Assembly: GCA_019913005.1 (NCBI GenBank)
Contig: JAIOHL010000150.1
Coordinates: forward strand, 1-64,000
Reading direction: 5' to 3'
From: Anaerolineae bacterium
Lineage (GTDB): Bacteria > Chloroflexota > Anaerolineae > Aggregatilineales > J027
Length of the DNA stretch: 64,000 nt
The translations under genes and the position numbers were made by a program. The notes below the pieces were generated by a model. The model was not told where the DNA came from, searched no databases, and worked only from the letters and a program-made list of their open reading frames with translations. Shown one piece after another: positions 34,490 to 43,377 of the stretch. Each line of letters starts with the position of its first letter. Positions within the stretch are counted from its first letter, which is position 1.

Positions 34490-35413
34490 ATGAGTGAGGC
34501 TGAACCCGCACCACAAAACGTCTTCGACACAGGCAGTAATTACTGGTGGGAGGGGGGCAAACAGGTTAAAACGGGTGAGGAATTTGTCGCCCGTAGCCTC
34601 GATACCCCCCTTGACCGCCTGACACGCAAAACCTCTGGACGCCGCAGCCGCACCCATACAGATCGCAAACGGGGTCGTTATATCCAAGCCCGTCCCGCTG
34701 GCAATCGCACCGATGACGTAGCCTTTGATGCGACCCTACGTGCCGCCGCCCCATTCCAAATCGAGCGAACTGAAGAACGCGATACCAGCGATCTGGCCTA
34801 TTCCATCCACATGGAAGACCTTCAGCGCAAAGTCCGCGTAAAAAAATCAGCCAACCTCATTTTGTTCGTGGTGGATGCGAGTTGGAGCATGGCGGTTGCC
34901 GAGCGGATGAAGGCCACCAAAGGCGCGATTATGTCCCTGCTGACGGATGCCTATCAGCGGCGTGACCGGGTGGGCCTGATTGTGTTCCAAAAAGACCGTG
35001 CCCTGATTGTCCTACCCCCAACAAGTTCCGTCACGCTGGCAAAAAAGGCCTTGGTAGATATTCCAGTGGGTGGCAAAACGCCCCTTTCGGCAGGCCTAAA
35101 ACTGGCCTATGAAATTATCCGTCAAGAACAATCCCGCCATCCCGATGTCATGCCGATGATGATTTTGCTGACGGATGGGGCAGGCAATGTAGCGATGACT
35201 GACTTGCCACCACAAGAGGAAGCTCATCGCATCGCTGACCTGTTTGAAGAACACCACATCCGCACTGTAACCATCAACATGGAACACGCGGCTTTCGATC
35301 AGGGCTTGGCGCGAAGATTAGCGGAACGGCTCGGTGGCCCATGCTACACCCTGAGCGAACTCAAAGCCGAAATCCTATATGAGACGGTGAAACAGGAGTT
35401 GAATACCCTATGA
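34490..35413 (+). CDS. VWA-domain protein, BchD C-terminal-like partner of the AAA+ ATPase
   Basis: A 307-residue protein with a basic, low-complexity N-terminus (about 40-75, RRSRTHTDRKRGRY) and a von Willebrand A domain at 120-300. The metal-site motif DASWS is at 129-133, the Thr-bearing GGKTPLSAGL at about 195, and LLTDGAGN at about 222. It corresponds to the C-terminal half of magnesium chelatase subunit D without the AAA+ half. Together with the adjacent ATPase, it reconstitutes a MoxR/chelatase-like AAA+/VWA pair. Its stop overlaps the next start by 4 bases (ATGA), tying the macro-domain gene to it. Confidence 0.87.
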   Translation: MSEAEPAPQNVFDTGSNYWWEGGKQVKTGEEFVARSLDTPLDRLTRKTSGRRSRTHTDRKRGRYIQARPAGNRTDDVAFDATLRAAAPFQIERTEERDTSDLAYSIHMEDLQRKVRVKKSANLILFVVDASWSMAVAERMKATKGAIMSLLTDAYQRRDRVGLIVFQKDRALIVLPPTSSVTLAKKALVDIPVGGKTPLSAGLKLAYEIIRQEQSRHPDVMPMMILLTDGAGNVAMTDLPPQEEAHRIADLFEEHHIRTVTINMEHAAFDQGLARRLAERLGGPCYTLSELKAEILYETVKQELNTL

Positions 35414-36069
35414 CCGCTGACCAAAAGGATGTCGCCAAAGAATTCCGACTCATTCTAATAGACCCCAATCAGGGGTTATGCAATGCGTTCCAAAAGCACT
35501 TTGATGGTTTGCCTAACATAGAAATTATCAAAGGCCGCTTTGAAGAATTGCCGGAATTTGATTGCATGGTCAGCGCCGCCAATTCGTTTGGATTGATGGA
35601 TGGCGGGGTTGATCTGGCGATTTCGCACTTTTTTGGTTGGCAGTTAATGGATCGAGTGCAAGCCAAGATTTTGGAAGAATTTCTGGGCGAACAGTCGGTG
35701 GGTACATCTATCATTGTAGAAACGGGCCATGAAAAACACCCATTTCTGGCCCATACCCCAACCATGCGTGTGCCGATGGAAATCGTGCATACCGATAATG
35801 TCTACAAAGCGATGTGGGCGATGCTCTTGGCGGTGCGACGGCACAATCAAGTCTCGGATAGGCCGATTAAGATCGTTGCTTGTCCGGGACTGGGAACAGG
35901 AGTAGGCCAAGTGCCTTATCCCGAAGCGGCCCGTCAAATGGCAATGGCCTATCGCAACTTTCATTTCCCACCACATCGGATTGACTGGCCGTATGCTTCT
36001 TTTCGTCAAGAGCAAATTCGCTTTGGCGGGGATTATGGGTTTCGGATTCCGCCGGAAACCAATCTTTAG
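35410..36069 (+). CDS. Macro-domain protein
   Basis: The 219-residue product has a macro-domain core: residues 50-68 (FDCMVSAANSFGLMDGGVD) contain the ADP-ribose-binding Ala-Asn and Gly-rich loop, and about 155-170 (VACPGLGTGVGQVPY) corresponds to the second phosphate loop. Macro domains bind ADP-ribose or related nucleotides; some remove ADP-ribose from proteins or nucleic acids. It is larger than a minimal macro domain by about 40 residues at the C-terminus. Overlap of 4 bases with the VWA gene indicates one operon of AAA+, VWA and macro proteins. The catalytic status is uncertain. Confidence 0.8.
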   Translation: MTADQKDVAKEFRLILIDPNQGLCNAFQKHFDGLPNIEIIKGRFEELPEFDCMVSAANSFGLMDGGVDLAISHFFGWQLMDRVQAKILEEFLGEQSVGTSIIVETGHEKHPFLAHTPTMRVPMEIVHTDNVYKAMWAMLLAVRRHNQVSDRPIKIVACPGLGTGVGQVPYPEAARQMAMAYRNFHFPPHRIDWPYASFRQEQIRFGGDYGFRIPPETNL

Positions 36070-36296
36070 GCGGGTCTATCCTTCAGTGGGATGAGGGTCA
36101 GTCCAATCAGGGCCACACCAATTGCAGCCATCAACGCTAATTTTTGGAATGGCCCAAAACTTGATCCCTCGCGCAGCATATCCGCCAGCACAATCGCAAT
36201 TGCCCCTAAGACACCCCCTATTGCACAGGCAATGCCCATCACACGCTTAGTAATGGTGAAATCTTCCGAAAGTACATGTTGAATCCATTGGGTCAT
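36066..36296 (-). CDS. Small two-helix membrane protein
   Basis: Only 76 residues, with two hydrophobic helices at about 20-41 and 50-69 separated by a short loop (MLREGSSFGPFQK) and a short basic tail. I do not recognise a family. It is transcribed toward and overlaps the 3' end of the macro-domain gene by 4 bases on the opposite strand, and lies 9 bases downstream of the GT87-like gene in the same direction, so it may be its co-transcribed partner. The ribosome site is weak. Confidence 0.62.
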   Translation of the reverse strand: MTQWIQHVLSEDFTITKRVMGIACAIGGVLGAIAIVLADMLREGSSFGPFQKLALMAAIGVALIGLTLIPLKDRPA

Positions 36297-36305
36297 AACT
36301 TAAAT

Positions 36306-37811
36306 CTATTCCTTTGCAGGTGGAGTATCTGGCTTGGGTGTTTCGTCAGAGGGAACACCGACAATGGGTAGTTCCGATAATGTTGTCGTATCGGCAGTGG
36401 GTTTAGTCATTGTTTCTTCAACCTTTTCGGCGGACTTGGCTTCGGCGACGCTTTCCGCTTCTGGTTCCGCATAGACGACCTGTGCCTCGCCAGTTGAAAA
36501 CAACCGACGTGGGCCTTTCGTTCGTAAGCCCGGACGGGTCTGCAAAATATCTGCTCGTAGCCACAGTTCTGGTTTGGCATATAACCACCCATAGACCAAG
36601 ATGGGGAACACCACATAGACAATTGGGGCTTCTTTGCCCGCGCCATTTTCATCCACGGGTGGCAGCGTGGTGATGTGCAGCGCCCAATAGCCAATGAGGA
36701 AAAATAAGGTTCCCATAATCAACAAGGTATAACTACCGCGTTTTTCCAAAAGATAGGCCGCCATAAACAGCACCGGATATAGCTCGATGTAGTAGGTGGT
36801 GGCGACACGCGGCGCAATTAATAAAGAGGCACAGGTCGCCAACATCACCCCCCAAAAGAAATTGGTGCTGTCCTGCTTAACAATCGCTTTGTACCAATAG
36901 TGTCCCACTGGAATCAGAATGAGGATTGACAAAATAATCTGCGCAATCAAACCCACCACATCGGGGATTTCATCAAAGGGGTGGCTCAGAATATGCGCGA
37001 CAGGATAGGTTTCGGCATAATTGGAATAATTAAAAACCCGATGCCGCCATTCGCTAAACCATTCGGGTCGCAAAATAAACGAGATACTGGTTAACAAGAT
37101 AAAGGTTGTAAAAAAGCTGGTCACAAGTTGACGGCGATTATTGCGAAAAGCCCAGAGCAGCAGCAGTGGGATGATGATGTAACCCGTTTGAGGCTTGATG
37201 GTTGAAAGGGCCAACATCACACCCGCGAATCCATCTTTGCGATAGGCAATTCCCCAATAGGCCGCGATATGAAACCCGAACGCCAAAAATGCGGGTTGGG
37301 CCAACAGCAACCCGCGCACCGAAAAATAACTGGTGATAACGGTTAATAAAAGCAAGGCGAGTGTAATGGGTTTGGGCAGCCATCCCAATATATCTAATTG
37401 AAGCACCAATGATCCAATCAATAACAGCAGTAAAAATTCCATAAAAATAGCCGCTGCCAGTTGAAACTCCAACAGCGCCAATGGCCCAAACAAAATGATT
37501 AAGTAGAAGGGATAAACAAATTGAAACTCATCTTCATCATCTTTTGCCAGACGGTCATAGATGGCTAATTGGCTTTGAATGCCCACTTCCTCGTCATACG
37601 GGCTAAGGCCGTCCTCCCAGAATAATTTGCCACCCTGCCAAGTGGGATAAATATCTGTCGCGCCTGCCGTCAAATTTTGATATATGGCAATGCTGCTGGC
37701 GACTGCGAAGATATAGACCCCAATCATGAGTAATATCCAACCCTCGAACCTTGAATTCGTGCTATTTGCAGCTTTCACGCCAAATATGCCCTCTCTAAAA
37801 AAGTGAAGCAT
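36306..37811 (-). CDS. Polytopic membrane protein, GT87/DUF2029-like
   Basis: A 501-residue protein with about nine to eleven transmembrane helices from residue 27 to about 405, then a cytoplasmic tail of about 85 residues rich in Glu/Thr/Pro. The first periplasmic-type loop (DIYPTWQGGKLFWEDGLSPYD) and the later segment GVMLALSTIKPQTGY resemble DUF2029/GT87 polyprenyl-phosphate mannosyltransferases (mannose-capping type), in which an acidic residue in the first loop is catalytic. I assign only the family resemblance. The acidic tail is unlike the family core and may be lineage-specific. Confidence 0.72.
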   Translation of the reverse strand: MLHFFREGIFGVKAANSTNSRFEGWILLMIGVYIFAVASSIAIYQNLTAGATDIYPTWQGGKLFWEDGLSPYDEEVGIQSQLAIYDRLAKDDEDEFQFVYPFYLIILFGPLALLEFQLAAAIFMEFLLLLLIGSLVLQLDILGWLPKPITLALLLLTVITSYFSVRGLLLAQPAFLAFGFHIAAYWGIAYRKDGFAGVMLALSTIKPQTGYIIIPLLLLWAFRNNRRQLVTSFFTTFILLTSISFILRPEWFSEWRHRVFNYSNYAETYPVAHILSHPFDEIPDVVGLIAQIILSILILIPVGHYWYKAIVKQDSTNFFWGVMLATCASLLIAPRVATTYYIELYPVLFMAAYLLEKRGSYTLLIMGTLFFLIGYWALHITTLPPVDENGAGKEAPIVYVVFPILVYGWLYAKPELWLRADILQTRPGLRTKGPRRLFSTGEAQVVYAEPEAESVAEAKSAEKVEETMTKPTADTTTLSELPIVGVPSDETPKPDTPPAKE

Positions 37812-37948
37812 TCAATCATATCTCATTCTATAGGATATGCGTTTCAGAATTTTGATGCGAATCGCCTGAAAATTTGGGAAAACAAACTTTCTGCGGCACA
37901 ATTGTTTGCAGTCGGCCTAAATAGGTTGATGAGAGATTTTACAAAGAG

Positions 37949-37977
37949 TTTGCAAAATTTATCACAAGGTGTATAAT
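37949..37977 (+). promoter_or_regulatory. Sigma70-type promoter of the Rieske/cytochrome b operon
   Basis: TTTGCA at 37949-37954 (four of six) and a perfect TATAAT at 37972-37977 are 17 bases apart. They lie in the 345-base gap 37812-38156 and leave a leader of about 170 bases before ATG 38157. The leader has A/T-rich and direct-repeat-like stretches (CACGACA/ACACGAC) but no recognisable riboswitch. No gene is visible in the gap. Confidence 0.62.
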
Positions 37978-38156
37978 CGCATCAATTTTTAGGCCGAAAT
38001 GCCCATGTATTGTCATTCACACACGACAATTGAGTTTATTACGCATCACGACACGACGGCGTATTGGCCGCACGGCGTTGTTGTTTGAATTAATCGGGTT
38101 GTAAATCACAAAGTGCAGTTGGGCTGATCTACATTGGCTCAGGAGGAATACGTTTC

Positions 38157-38753
38157 ATGTCTACGTCTCGTGCGATCAGGCCGACCCCCGCCTCGGCTAA
38201 AACCGAGATTGATACGCCCTCACAAGGGCAGGTTCAAGTTGCTCCCGTTACACGACGAGAGTTTATGTTCTATGTCTGGGGAGCCAGCATGGCACTCCTT
38301 CTTGCTGCCAGTGGTGGCATTATCGTTTGGTTTGCCCTGCCGCGCTTCAAGGCTGGTGAGTTCGGTGGCGTGATTGATATTACCAGCATTCCCAAACCCG
38401 GCGAAGCACCTGTGAAATATCCGGCAGGTAAGTTCTGGATGTCCAATGATGCCGACAAAGGGTTAGTTGCGCTGTACACCGTCTGCACCCATCTCGGCTG
38501 CCTCTATGCGTGGGCACAATCAAACTTCCGCTTTGAATGCCCCTGTCACGGCTCGAAATATACGACGGATGGAACATGGATCGAAGGGCCTGCGCCTCGC
38601 AGCCTTGACCGTTTCCCGATTGTGGTTACGACCAACAATGGTGAACTGACCAACAACGAAGCGGGTGATCCTATCCCCGGTCTGTCCCCCACCAACGTCG
38701 TCAACGTCCGCGTGGATACCGGCAAGCGTATCAAACGTGACGGTCGTGTCTAA
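38157..38753 (+). CDS. qcrA: Rieske [2Fe-2S] protein of a cytochrome bc-type complex
   Basis: The 198-residue iron-sulfur subunit accepts electrons from quinol at the Qo site and passes them to a c-type haem. A single membrane anchor lies at about 37-61. The cluster ligands are clear: Cys110, His112 (CTHLGC) and Cys128, His131 (CPCHG), with Cys115 and Cys130 forming the expected disulfide. AGGAGG lies about 10 bases before ATG. Cytochrome b begins 45 bases downstream and the two c-type cytochromes follow, so this is the first gene of the respiratory operon. A bc1/b6f-type assembly is inferred from the set. Confidence 0.95.
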   Translation: MSTSRAIRPTPASAKTEIDTPSQGQVQVAPVTRREFMFYVWGASMALLLAASGGIIVWFALPRFKAGEFGGVIDITSIPKPGEAPVKYPAGKFWMSNDADKGLVALYTVCTHLGCLYAWAQSNFRFECPCHGSKYTTDGTWIEGPAPRSLDRFPIVVTTNNGELTNNEAGDPIPGLSPTNVVNVRVDTGKRIKRDGRV

Positions 38754-38798
38754 AAGTAGCTTTGGTATGAGCGTTGTTTCGTTTATGAGGAGAATCTG

Positions 38799-40589
38799 AT
38801 GTCGGTACTGCCTGTTCCGTCCATCTTGGACGACATCAAAGAAAAGGGTGTCCGTAAGGCGGTTTATGAAACGCTGGATCGGACGACAGAGCGCGTCACT
38901 GCCGGGATGAACCTTCAGGATATCCGTGAAGCCCTGCGTGGTGACAAACCCTCACGCCGCCCCAACCCCCGCCTCACTCCCCACGCGGATGGGTTCTGGT
39001 TGCATATGCGTCCTTCGTACTATCACACTGCCGTAACTGGGTTATATCCTACCTTCCGTCTGGGATGGCTTTCGACCTTCTTCTTTGCCTTTGAGATTAT
39101 TACGGGCCTCTTCCTGATGATTTTTTATACCCCATCACCGGATGTGGCCTATAACGATATGAAAAACATCCTCGGCAACGTGCCGTTGGGCCAATTGATG
39201 CGTGACCTGCATCGCTTGGGTGCCGAGGGGATGGTAACGGTGGTGGCGCTGCATATGCTCCGTACCTTTGTCACCGGGTCGTATAAAAAACCGCGCCAGT
39301 TTACATGGTTGACGGGTGTTGTGCTGCTGTTAGTCACCTTGTTCCTCAGCTTTTCTGGCTATTTGCTGCCATGGGACCAACTGGCTTTCTGGGCGGTAAC
39401 AATTGGTACATCAATGGCCGAAGCTGCGCCGCCGGAGGTGGTTGGGACCAATGTCAACTTGCTGTTGCGTGGAGCGCCAGACATCGGGGCAGGTGGTTTG
39501 CTGCGTTTCTATCTGCTGCATGTGTTCGCCCTGCCGCTGATTACCACCATATTCCTCGGCGTTCACTACTACAAAGTCGTACTGCATGGTCATAGTCTGC
39601 CGCCGCGTGAAGAAGAAGTCGGCAAGGACACCGCCAAGCGCGTGCCAATGGATCGTCGTACCTATTACATTCCCGACGTCATGTCGAGCGAATTGGCATG
39701 GATTGGGATGTGGGGTTTCATTTTGGTACTGCTGTGTTTGTGGTTCTTCCATGCCCCGCTGGAAAATCATGCTGACCCACAGGTGACACCGCTGCACACC
39801 ACCGCGCCTTGGTACTTCTTATGGTTGCAGGGGATGTTGAAACTCGGTGATAAGGTCATCATGGGTGTGGTGCTGCCTACCGTCATTTTCGGGTTCTTGT
39901 TTGTGCTGCCCTATATAGATTTGACCCCCAGCCGCCGTTATGCCCATCGCCGTATTGCGCTCTCACTGGGTATGCTGACCTGCCTAGTGCTTGTGATTTT
40001 GACCTACATGGGCACGCCCTATTATGGGGTTTCAACCGCCGCCAACGATGAAGTGGCCCAAGAACTCATTCCGATGGAAGGGGTTGGCGAAATTCGCGCC
40101 GTTCCATTCGATGAATTGCAGGCCAATTTGACGGCTACCGAATCCAGTAATGTGATCTGGACGGTTGAGGTAGATACGTGGAAGAATTCAACAACCCCGG
40201 TGGATTTCGATGCCAACGTTTTGGCGCGTGATCCCAATGCCATCGTCATCCGCGAAGATAACCTTGACCAATTGGAAGAACTGTATAAGGAGAATTATCC
40301 TGAACTGTGGAAGGCCATTGAAGAATATCACCATCTGTTGTATGAGGAATTCTCAGACAGCTTGCCCAATGCCACTGGTTATATCAGCATCTCACTCACG
40401 CAGTCCAATTTGGTTCGCTTCTATATTTTGATGACGTGGGATGTTCCACAGGTGGATGATGAAGGCGAAATCGTCATGAATGATGATGACGAACCCAAGC
40501 TGCTGCTGAATGAGGAAGGCGATCCCATTCGCGCCATCTCTGGCAAACAGGTCTATATTCACGAAGAATCTGAGTGGCACGCCCATTGA
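38799..40589 (+). CDS. qcrB: Cytochrome b subunit of the bc-type complex
   Basis: The 596-residue integral membrane subunit carries the two b haems and the quinol sites. Haem ligands are His138 and His251 (13- and 14-residue spacing partners His152 and His266). Core helices run to about 430. The canonical quinol-site PEWY tetrad appears as APWY at 346-349 (TTAPWYFLW). After the last helix a hydrophilic extension of about 160 residues (about 435-596), acidic and with a LEELYKENYPELW helix, is unlike standard cytochrome b. A ribosome site AAGGAG precedes ATG 38799. A 6-bp hairpin (40597-40626) lies in the 98-base gap before the next gene. Confidence 0.94.
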   Translation: MSVLPVPSILDDIKEKGVRKAVYETLDRTTERVTAGMNLQDIREALRGDKPSRRPNPRLTPHADGFWLHMRPSYYHTAVTGLYPTFRLGWLSTFFFAFEIITGLFLMIFYTPSPDVAYNDMKNILGNVPLGQLMRDLHRLGAEGMVTVVALHMLRTFVTGSYKKPRQFTWLTGVVLLLVTLFLSFSGYLLPWDQLAFWAVTIGTSMAEAAPPEVVGTNVNLLLRGAPDIGAGGLLRFYLLHVFALPLITTIFLGVHYYKVVLHGHSLPPREEEVGKDTAKRVPMDRRTYYIPDVMSSELAWIGMWGFILVLLCLWFFHAPLENHADPQVTPLHTTAPWYFLWLQGMLKLGDKVIMGVVLPTVIFGFLFVLPYIDLTPSRRYAHRRIALSLGMLTCLVLVILTYMGTPYYGVSTAANDEVAQELIPMEGVGEIRAVPFDELQANLTATESSNVIWTVEVDTWKNSTTPVDFDANVLARDPNAIVIREDNLDQLEELYKENYPELWKAIEEYHHLLYEEFSDSLPNATGYISISLTQSNLVRFYILMTWDVPQVDDEGEIVMNDDDEPKLLLNEEGDPIRAISGKQVYIHEESEWHAH

Positions 40590-40687
40590 TAAAGTCGGCA
40601 GGTCGGGATGATGGTTCTGGCCTGCCCTATTCCCGAATTTTGGTAACCAGTACGACCATTCGCGCTATACGGCGAAGGAAACATTGA

Positions 40688-42322
40688 ATGGAAACTAATC
40701 AAAAACAACCTTTCATGGAATTTCCGTCCGTTGAGTCTCGCGTGATTGCCGGTATTCTGTTTTTTACCGGAACGCTGATTCTGCTGGCATGGGCGGCAAT
40801 TAATGAACCTGCTCGTATGACTGAATTTACCGAGCGCTTCAATGGGCGTTCGGTTGAAACAGGCGCAATCCTGTTTGAAAACAACTGCTCGACTTGTCAT
40901 GGGGACGAAGGTTATGGGATCGCGGGTCGTGCGCCTGCGCTGAATAACCCCTTCCTCTTGAACCATGACTTTTTTGCGGAACATGACCGCCAAATTGCTT
41001 CTCTAAATGACCAAATTGCGGCAGTAGACGCGGAAAAAGAACCCGAAAAGAAAGCAGAGATTGAAGGCCAACTCGCATTGGTCGAAGCCCAACGCCAAGA
41101 ACTCTATGAAACCCTGCGTTACGACTACAGTGAACAATGGGCCGCTCTCGATGCCCAACTCACGGCCCTTGACAGCCGGATTCAAGAAGAATTGGCGATT
41201 CCTGCCAGCTTGCTTGGGGTCGAAGTCCAAAAACGCAGTGATGAAATTTCAGCACTTGAAGCGGAACTGCTCCCCGTGACCGAACGCATCACCGCCGCCC
41301 AAACCGCAGGCCAAACACCCGATGCCGCCGATGTCCAGCAGCAAACCGACCTACAAACCCAAATTGATGCTAAGAAGGCCGAGTTAAGCCCTTATAGCAC
41401 CCTGAACGACGAACGCACCCCCCTATTGGCAAAAACGGGTCGTTACCGCGCTCTGAAGGACGCGCATGAACAGGTCGAAGCCTTGCGTGTGCAAATCGCT
41501 GAACTGGAAAGCCAACTGGCGGCACTCCCCGAAGGTGACGCAGGTCGCGCGGACATCGAATCGCAATTGGATGCATTGCAAAGTCAACTCTCGACTCAAG
41601 AACAAACTCGTGACGATGCCCTGCAAGCGATGGTGGATGCCAAAGACATTATTGACTTCGACCCCGAAGCTCCCAGCCGGATGACCCAACTGAAATGGAA
41701 TGGCACGCTGGAAGACTTGATATACACCACCTTGCTCAGTGGTCGTCCGGTCAGCGCCGCGTATTGGCCTGCCCCAATGGTCGCGTGGTCACAGGATGCG
41801 GGTGGCCCACTGCGTCGTGACCAAGTTCAAAATCTCACCGACTACGTATTAAATTGGAGTCGTGAATTTACCCTCCAAGATGTACGTCGTATCAATCAAT
41901 TGGCGATTGAACCGAGCGCCTCGGCTGGCCCATCCGTAGACGCCGTTTGCCCCGATATTGAAACAAACCCGGATAGCTGCGTGGTAGATGATATTGTGGC
42001 TCAAATCAGCGCCATTGAGATAATGGATAGCACAGCAGGGCAACAGGCTTATACGGAGAATGCCTGTTCAGGCTGCCACTTCTCTGGTAGTGTGATTGCC
42101 CCCGCACCACAAGGGGTCTTTACACGCGCTCAAGGTTATTCCCAACAAGACCCTGCGACCTTCCCAGATGCCCGTCACTATCTCGTCCAAAGTATTTTAT
42201 ATCCCAATTCGTTTTCATCGGATGGTTTCACCGCTGGGGCGATGCCGACTACCTTTGGCAAGACCTTAGATCTTCAAACCCTTGCCAATATCGTGGCCTA
42301 CTTGGAAAGCCAAGACCAATAA
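40688..42322 (+). CDS. Membrane di-haem cytochrome c split by a long coiled coil
   Basis: The 544-residue protein has one N-terminal anchor (about 18-38) and two CxxCH sites, Cys67-His71 and Cys460-His464, with candidate distal Met364 and Met519. Between the first CxxCH and its apparent Met lies a roughly 225-residue coiled coil (about 99-325, heptads of Leu/Ile with Gln/Glu/Ala), so the first haem domain is interrupted. The coil has internal similarity and could be a stalk or an assembly rod. Position after cytochrome b, in the same direction, suggests it carries electrons from the Rieske protein. The split-domain reading is inference from motif spacing. Confidence 0.85.
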   Translation: METNQKQPFMEFPSVESRVIAGILFFTGTLILLAWAAINEPARMTEFTERFNGRSVETGAILFENNCSTCHGDEGYGIAGRAPALNNPFLLNHDFFAEHDRQIASLNDQIAAVDAEKEPEKKAEIEGQLALVEAQRQELYETLRYDYSEQWAALDAQLTALDSRIQEELAIPASLLGVEVQKRSDEISALEAELLPVTERITAAQTAGQTPDAADVQQQTDLQTQIDAKKAELSPYSTLNDERTPLLAKTGRYRALKDAHEQVEALRVQIAELESQLAALPEGDAGRADIESQLDALQSQLSTQEQTRDDALQAMVDAKDIIDFDPEAPSRMTQLKWNGTLEDLIYTTLLSGRPVSAAYWPAPMVAWSQDAGGPLRRDQVQNLTDYVLNWSREFTLQDVRRINQLAIEPSASAGPSVDAVCPDIETNPDSCVVDDIVAQISAIEIMDSTAGQQAYTENACSGCHFSGSVIAPAPQGVFTRAQGYSQQDPATFPDARHYLVQSILYPNSFSSDGFTAGAMPTTFGKTLDLQTLANIVAYLESQDQ

Positions 42323-42342
42323 GGATTCTCGTTCATGAGTCA

Positions 42343-42380
42343 AAACAGCGTTCCAACAACCGATGGGACGCTGTTTTTAT
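42343..42380 (+). terminator. Terminator after the coiled-coil cytochrome
   Basis: A 12-bp stem (AAACAGCGTTCC at 42343-42354 with GGGACGCTGTTT at 42365-42376, one G-T) with a 10-base loop and a T-run. It ends the Rieske operon before the next cytochrome gene. Confidence 0.8.
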
Positions 42381-42483
42381 TTACGGCAAAGTTCTGAAAC
42401 CAAATTTGCAAATTCTGTGTAAAATCAAGCCAATTGTCATTTGGAAATGTGTGGTTATACTTCCTGTTCAATACAGCGATTGG

Positions 42484-42489
42484 TATAAT
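42484..42489 (+). promoter_or_regulatory. Putative -10 element before the second cytochrome
   Basis: A perfect TATAAT lies 31 bases before GTG 42520, just after the terminator of the previous operon. I see no good -35 at the usual spacing, so it is supported mainly by its place. Confidence 0.4.
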
Positions 42490-42519
42490 AAAATTTATGT
42501 AGATCGGAGGCACAAGTCA

Positions 42520-43326
42520 GTGTCAAAACGTTTAGCCCTACCCGTTGCCAGCATTATTTTTGGCTTCATACTGATTGGGATCGTCGTTTCAAATACACCC
42601 ATCTCGCACGCCCAAGAAGGGGAACAAAACTTGGCTGCGTTGCGTGGGTCGGCTGTGTATGCTGAGTTTTGTGCCGCCTGTCATGGTCCCGAAGGTGAAG
42701 CAATCGGCAGCGCCCCCGGTTTTGTTTCGATTGCCGAATTTGACCCTGCGACTGTCCGAGCGCAAATTGTTAAGGGTTATGACTCGGATGAAAACACCCC
42801 CGTTAAAATGGTCGGTTATGGCATTGAGGCGGGTGGCCCCTTGCAAAGTGGCCCAATAGATGATGTCGTGGCATATATGCTGACATGGCAAACCCCTGAA
42901 GCAGATACGCCAGAATTGCCCGCAGCCAATCTTGAACCCGGTTCGGCGGCTTATACTGGTTCCAGCGACCCAACCGAAGGGGCAATGGTTTATGCCTATT
43001 CTTGTTTGGGCTGTCATGGACGGGACGCCAAAGGCCGAGGGGAGTCGAATTTCCCGCGCTTCAAGATTGATGAAAATTCGGTGCGTGTTGCGGCGACGGG
43101 TGATGGACATGGCTTTGTGGCGGCTTTTGCAGATAATGCGGGTGGCCCATTAACCCCCGTGCAGTTGGATAATTTGGACGCCTATCTCCGTACCATTGAA
43201 GTCGAAGAAGAGGAAGAAGGGCCACAAGGTGTTACAATTTTGTTGATGGTGTTGGGTCTTGGTGCGGTTAGTCTTGTGGGTGGCGTTTATGTCGCTGCTG
43301 TTCGTCAAGGCCGTGCCGCTGGATAA
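42520..43326 (+). CDS. Membrane-bound di-haem cytochrome c
   Basis: The 268-residue protein has a signal peptide (cut near SHA-QEG, about residue 32), two cytochrome c domains with CxxCH at 51-55 and 152-156 (likely Met97 as one distal ligand), and a C-terminal transmembrane anchor (about 237-260). I chose GTG 42520 because GGAGG lies 9 bases upstream; the frame is open for 38 more codons without a signal or ribosome site. It is followed directly by the maturation operon that would attach its haems. It is probably the electron carrier or terminal subunit of the bc-type complex; this is inference from position. Confidence 0.85.
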   Translation: MSKRLALPVASIIFGFILIGIVVSNTPISHAQEGEQNLAALRGSAVYAEFCAACHGPEGEAIGSAPGFVSIAEFDPATVRAQIVKGYDSDENTPVKMVGYGIEAGGPLQSGPIDDVVAYMLTWQTPEADTPELPAANLEPGSAAYTGSSDPTEGAMVYAYSCLGCHGRDAKGRGESNFPRFKIDENSVRVAATGDGHGFVAAFADNAGGPLTPVQLDNLDAYLRTIEVEEEEEGPQGVTILLMVLGLGAVSLVGGVYVAAVRQGRAAG

Positions 43327-43377
43327 TGGTTTAGAGCTATTCATTGAAGGTTGGGTTAGAAACTAAGGAGCATCTTG

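Noticed and set aside
33348-35413. Chlorophyll biosynthesis genes, suggesting a phototroph
   Set aside because: No BchH, other bch gene, reaction centre or chlorosome gene is present, and ChlI-like ATPases with VWA partners occur in many non-phototrophs.
37812-38156. A small gene in the long leader of the Rieske operon
   Set aside because: No frame with a ribosome site and sensible composition was found; the promoter and leader explain it.
40597-40626. GGCAGG/CCTGCC hairpin after cytochrome b as a terminator
   Set aside because: No T-run, and the next cytochrome gene belongs to the same functional set; it is more likely an mRNA processing or stability element.
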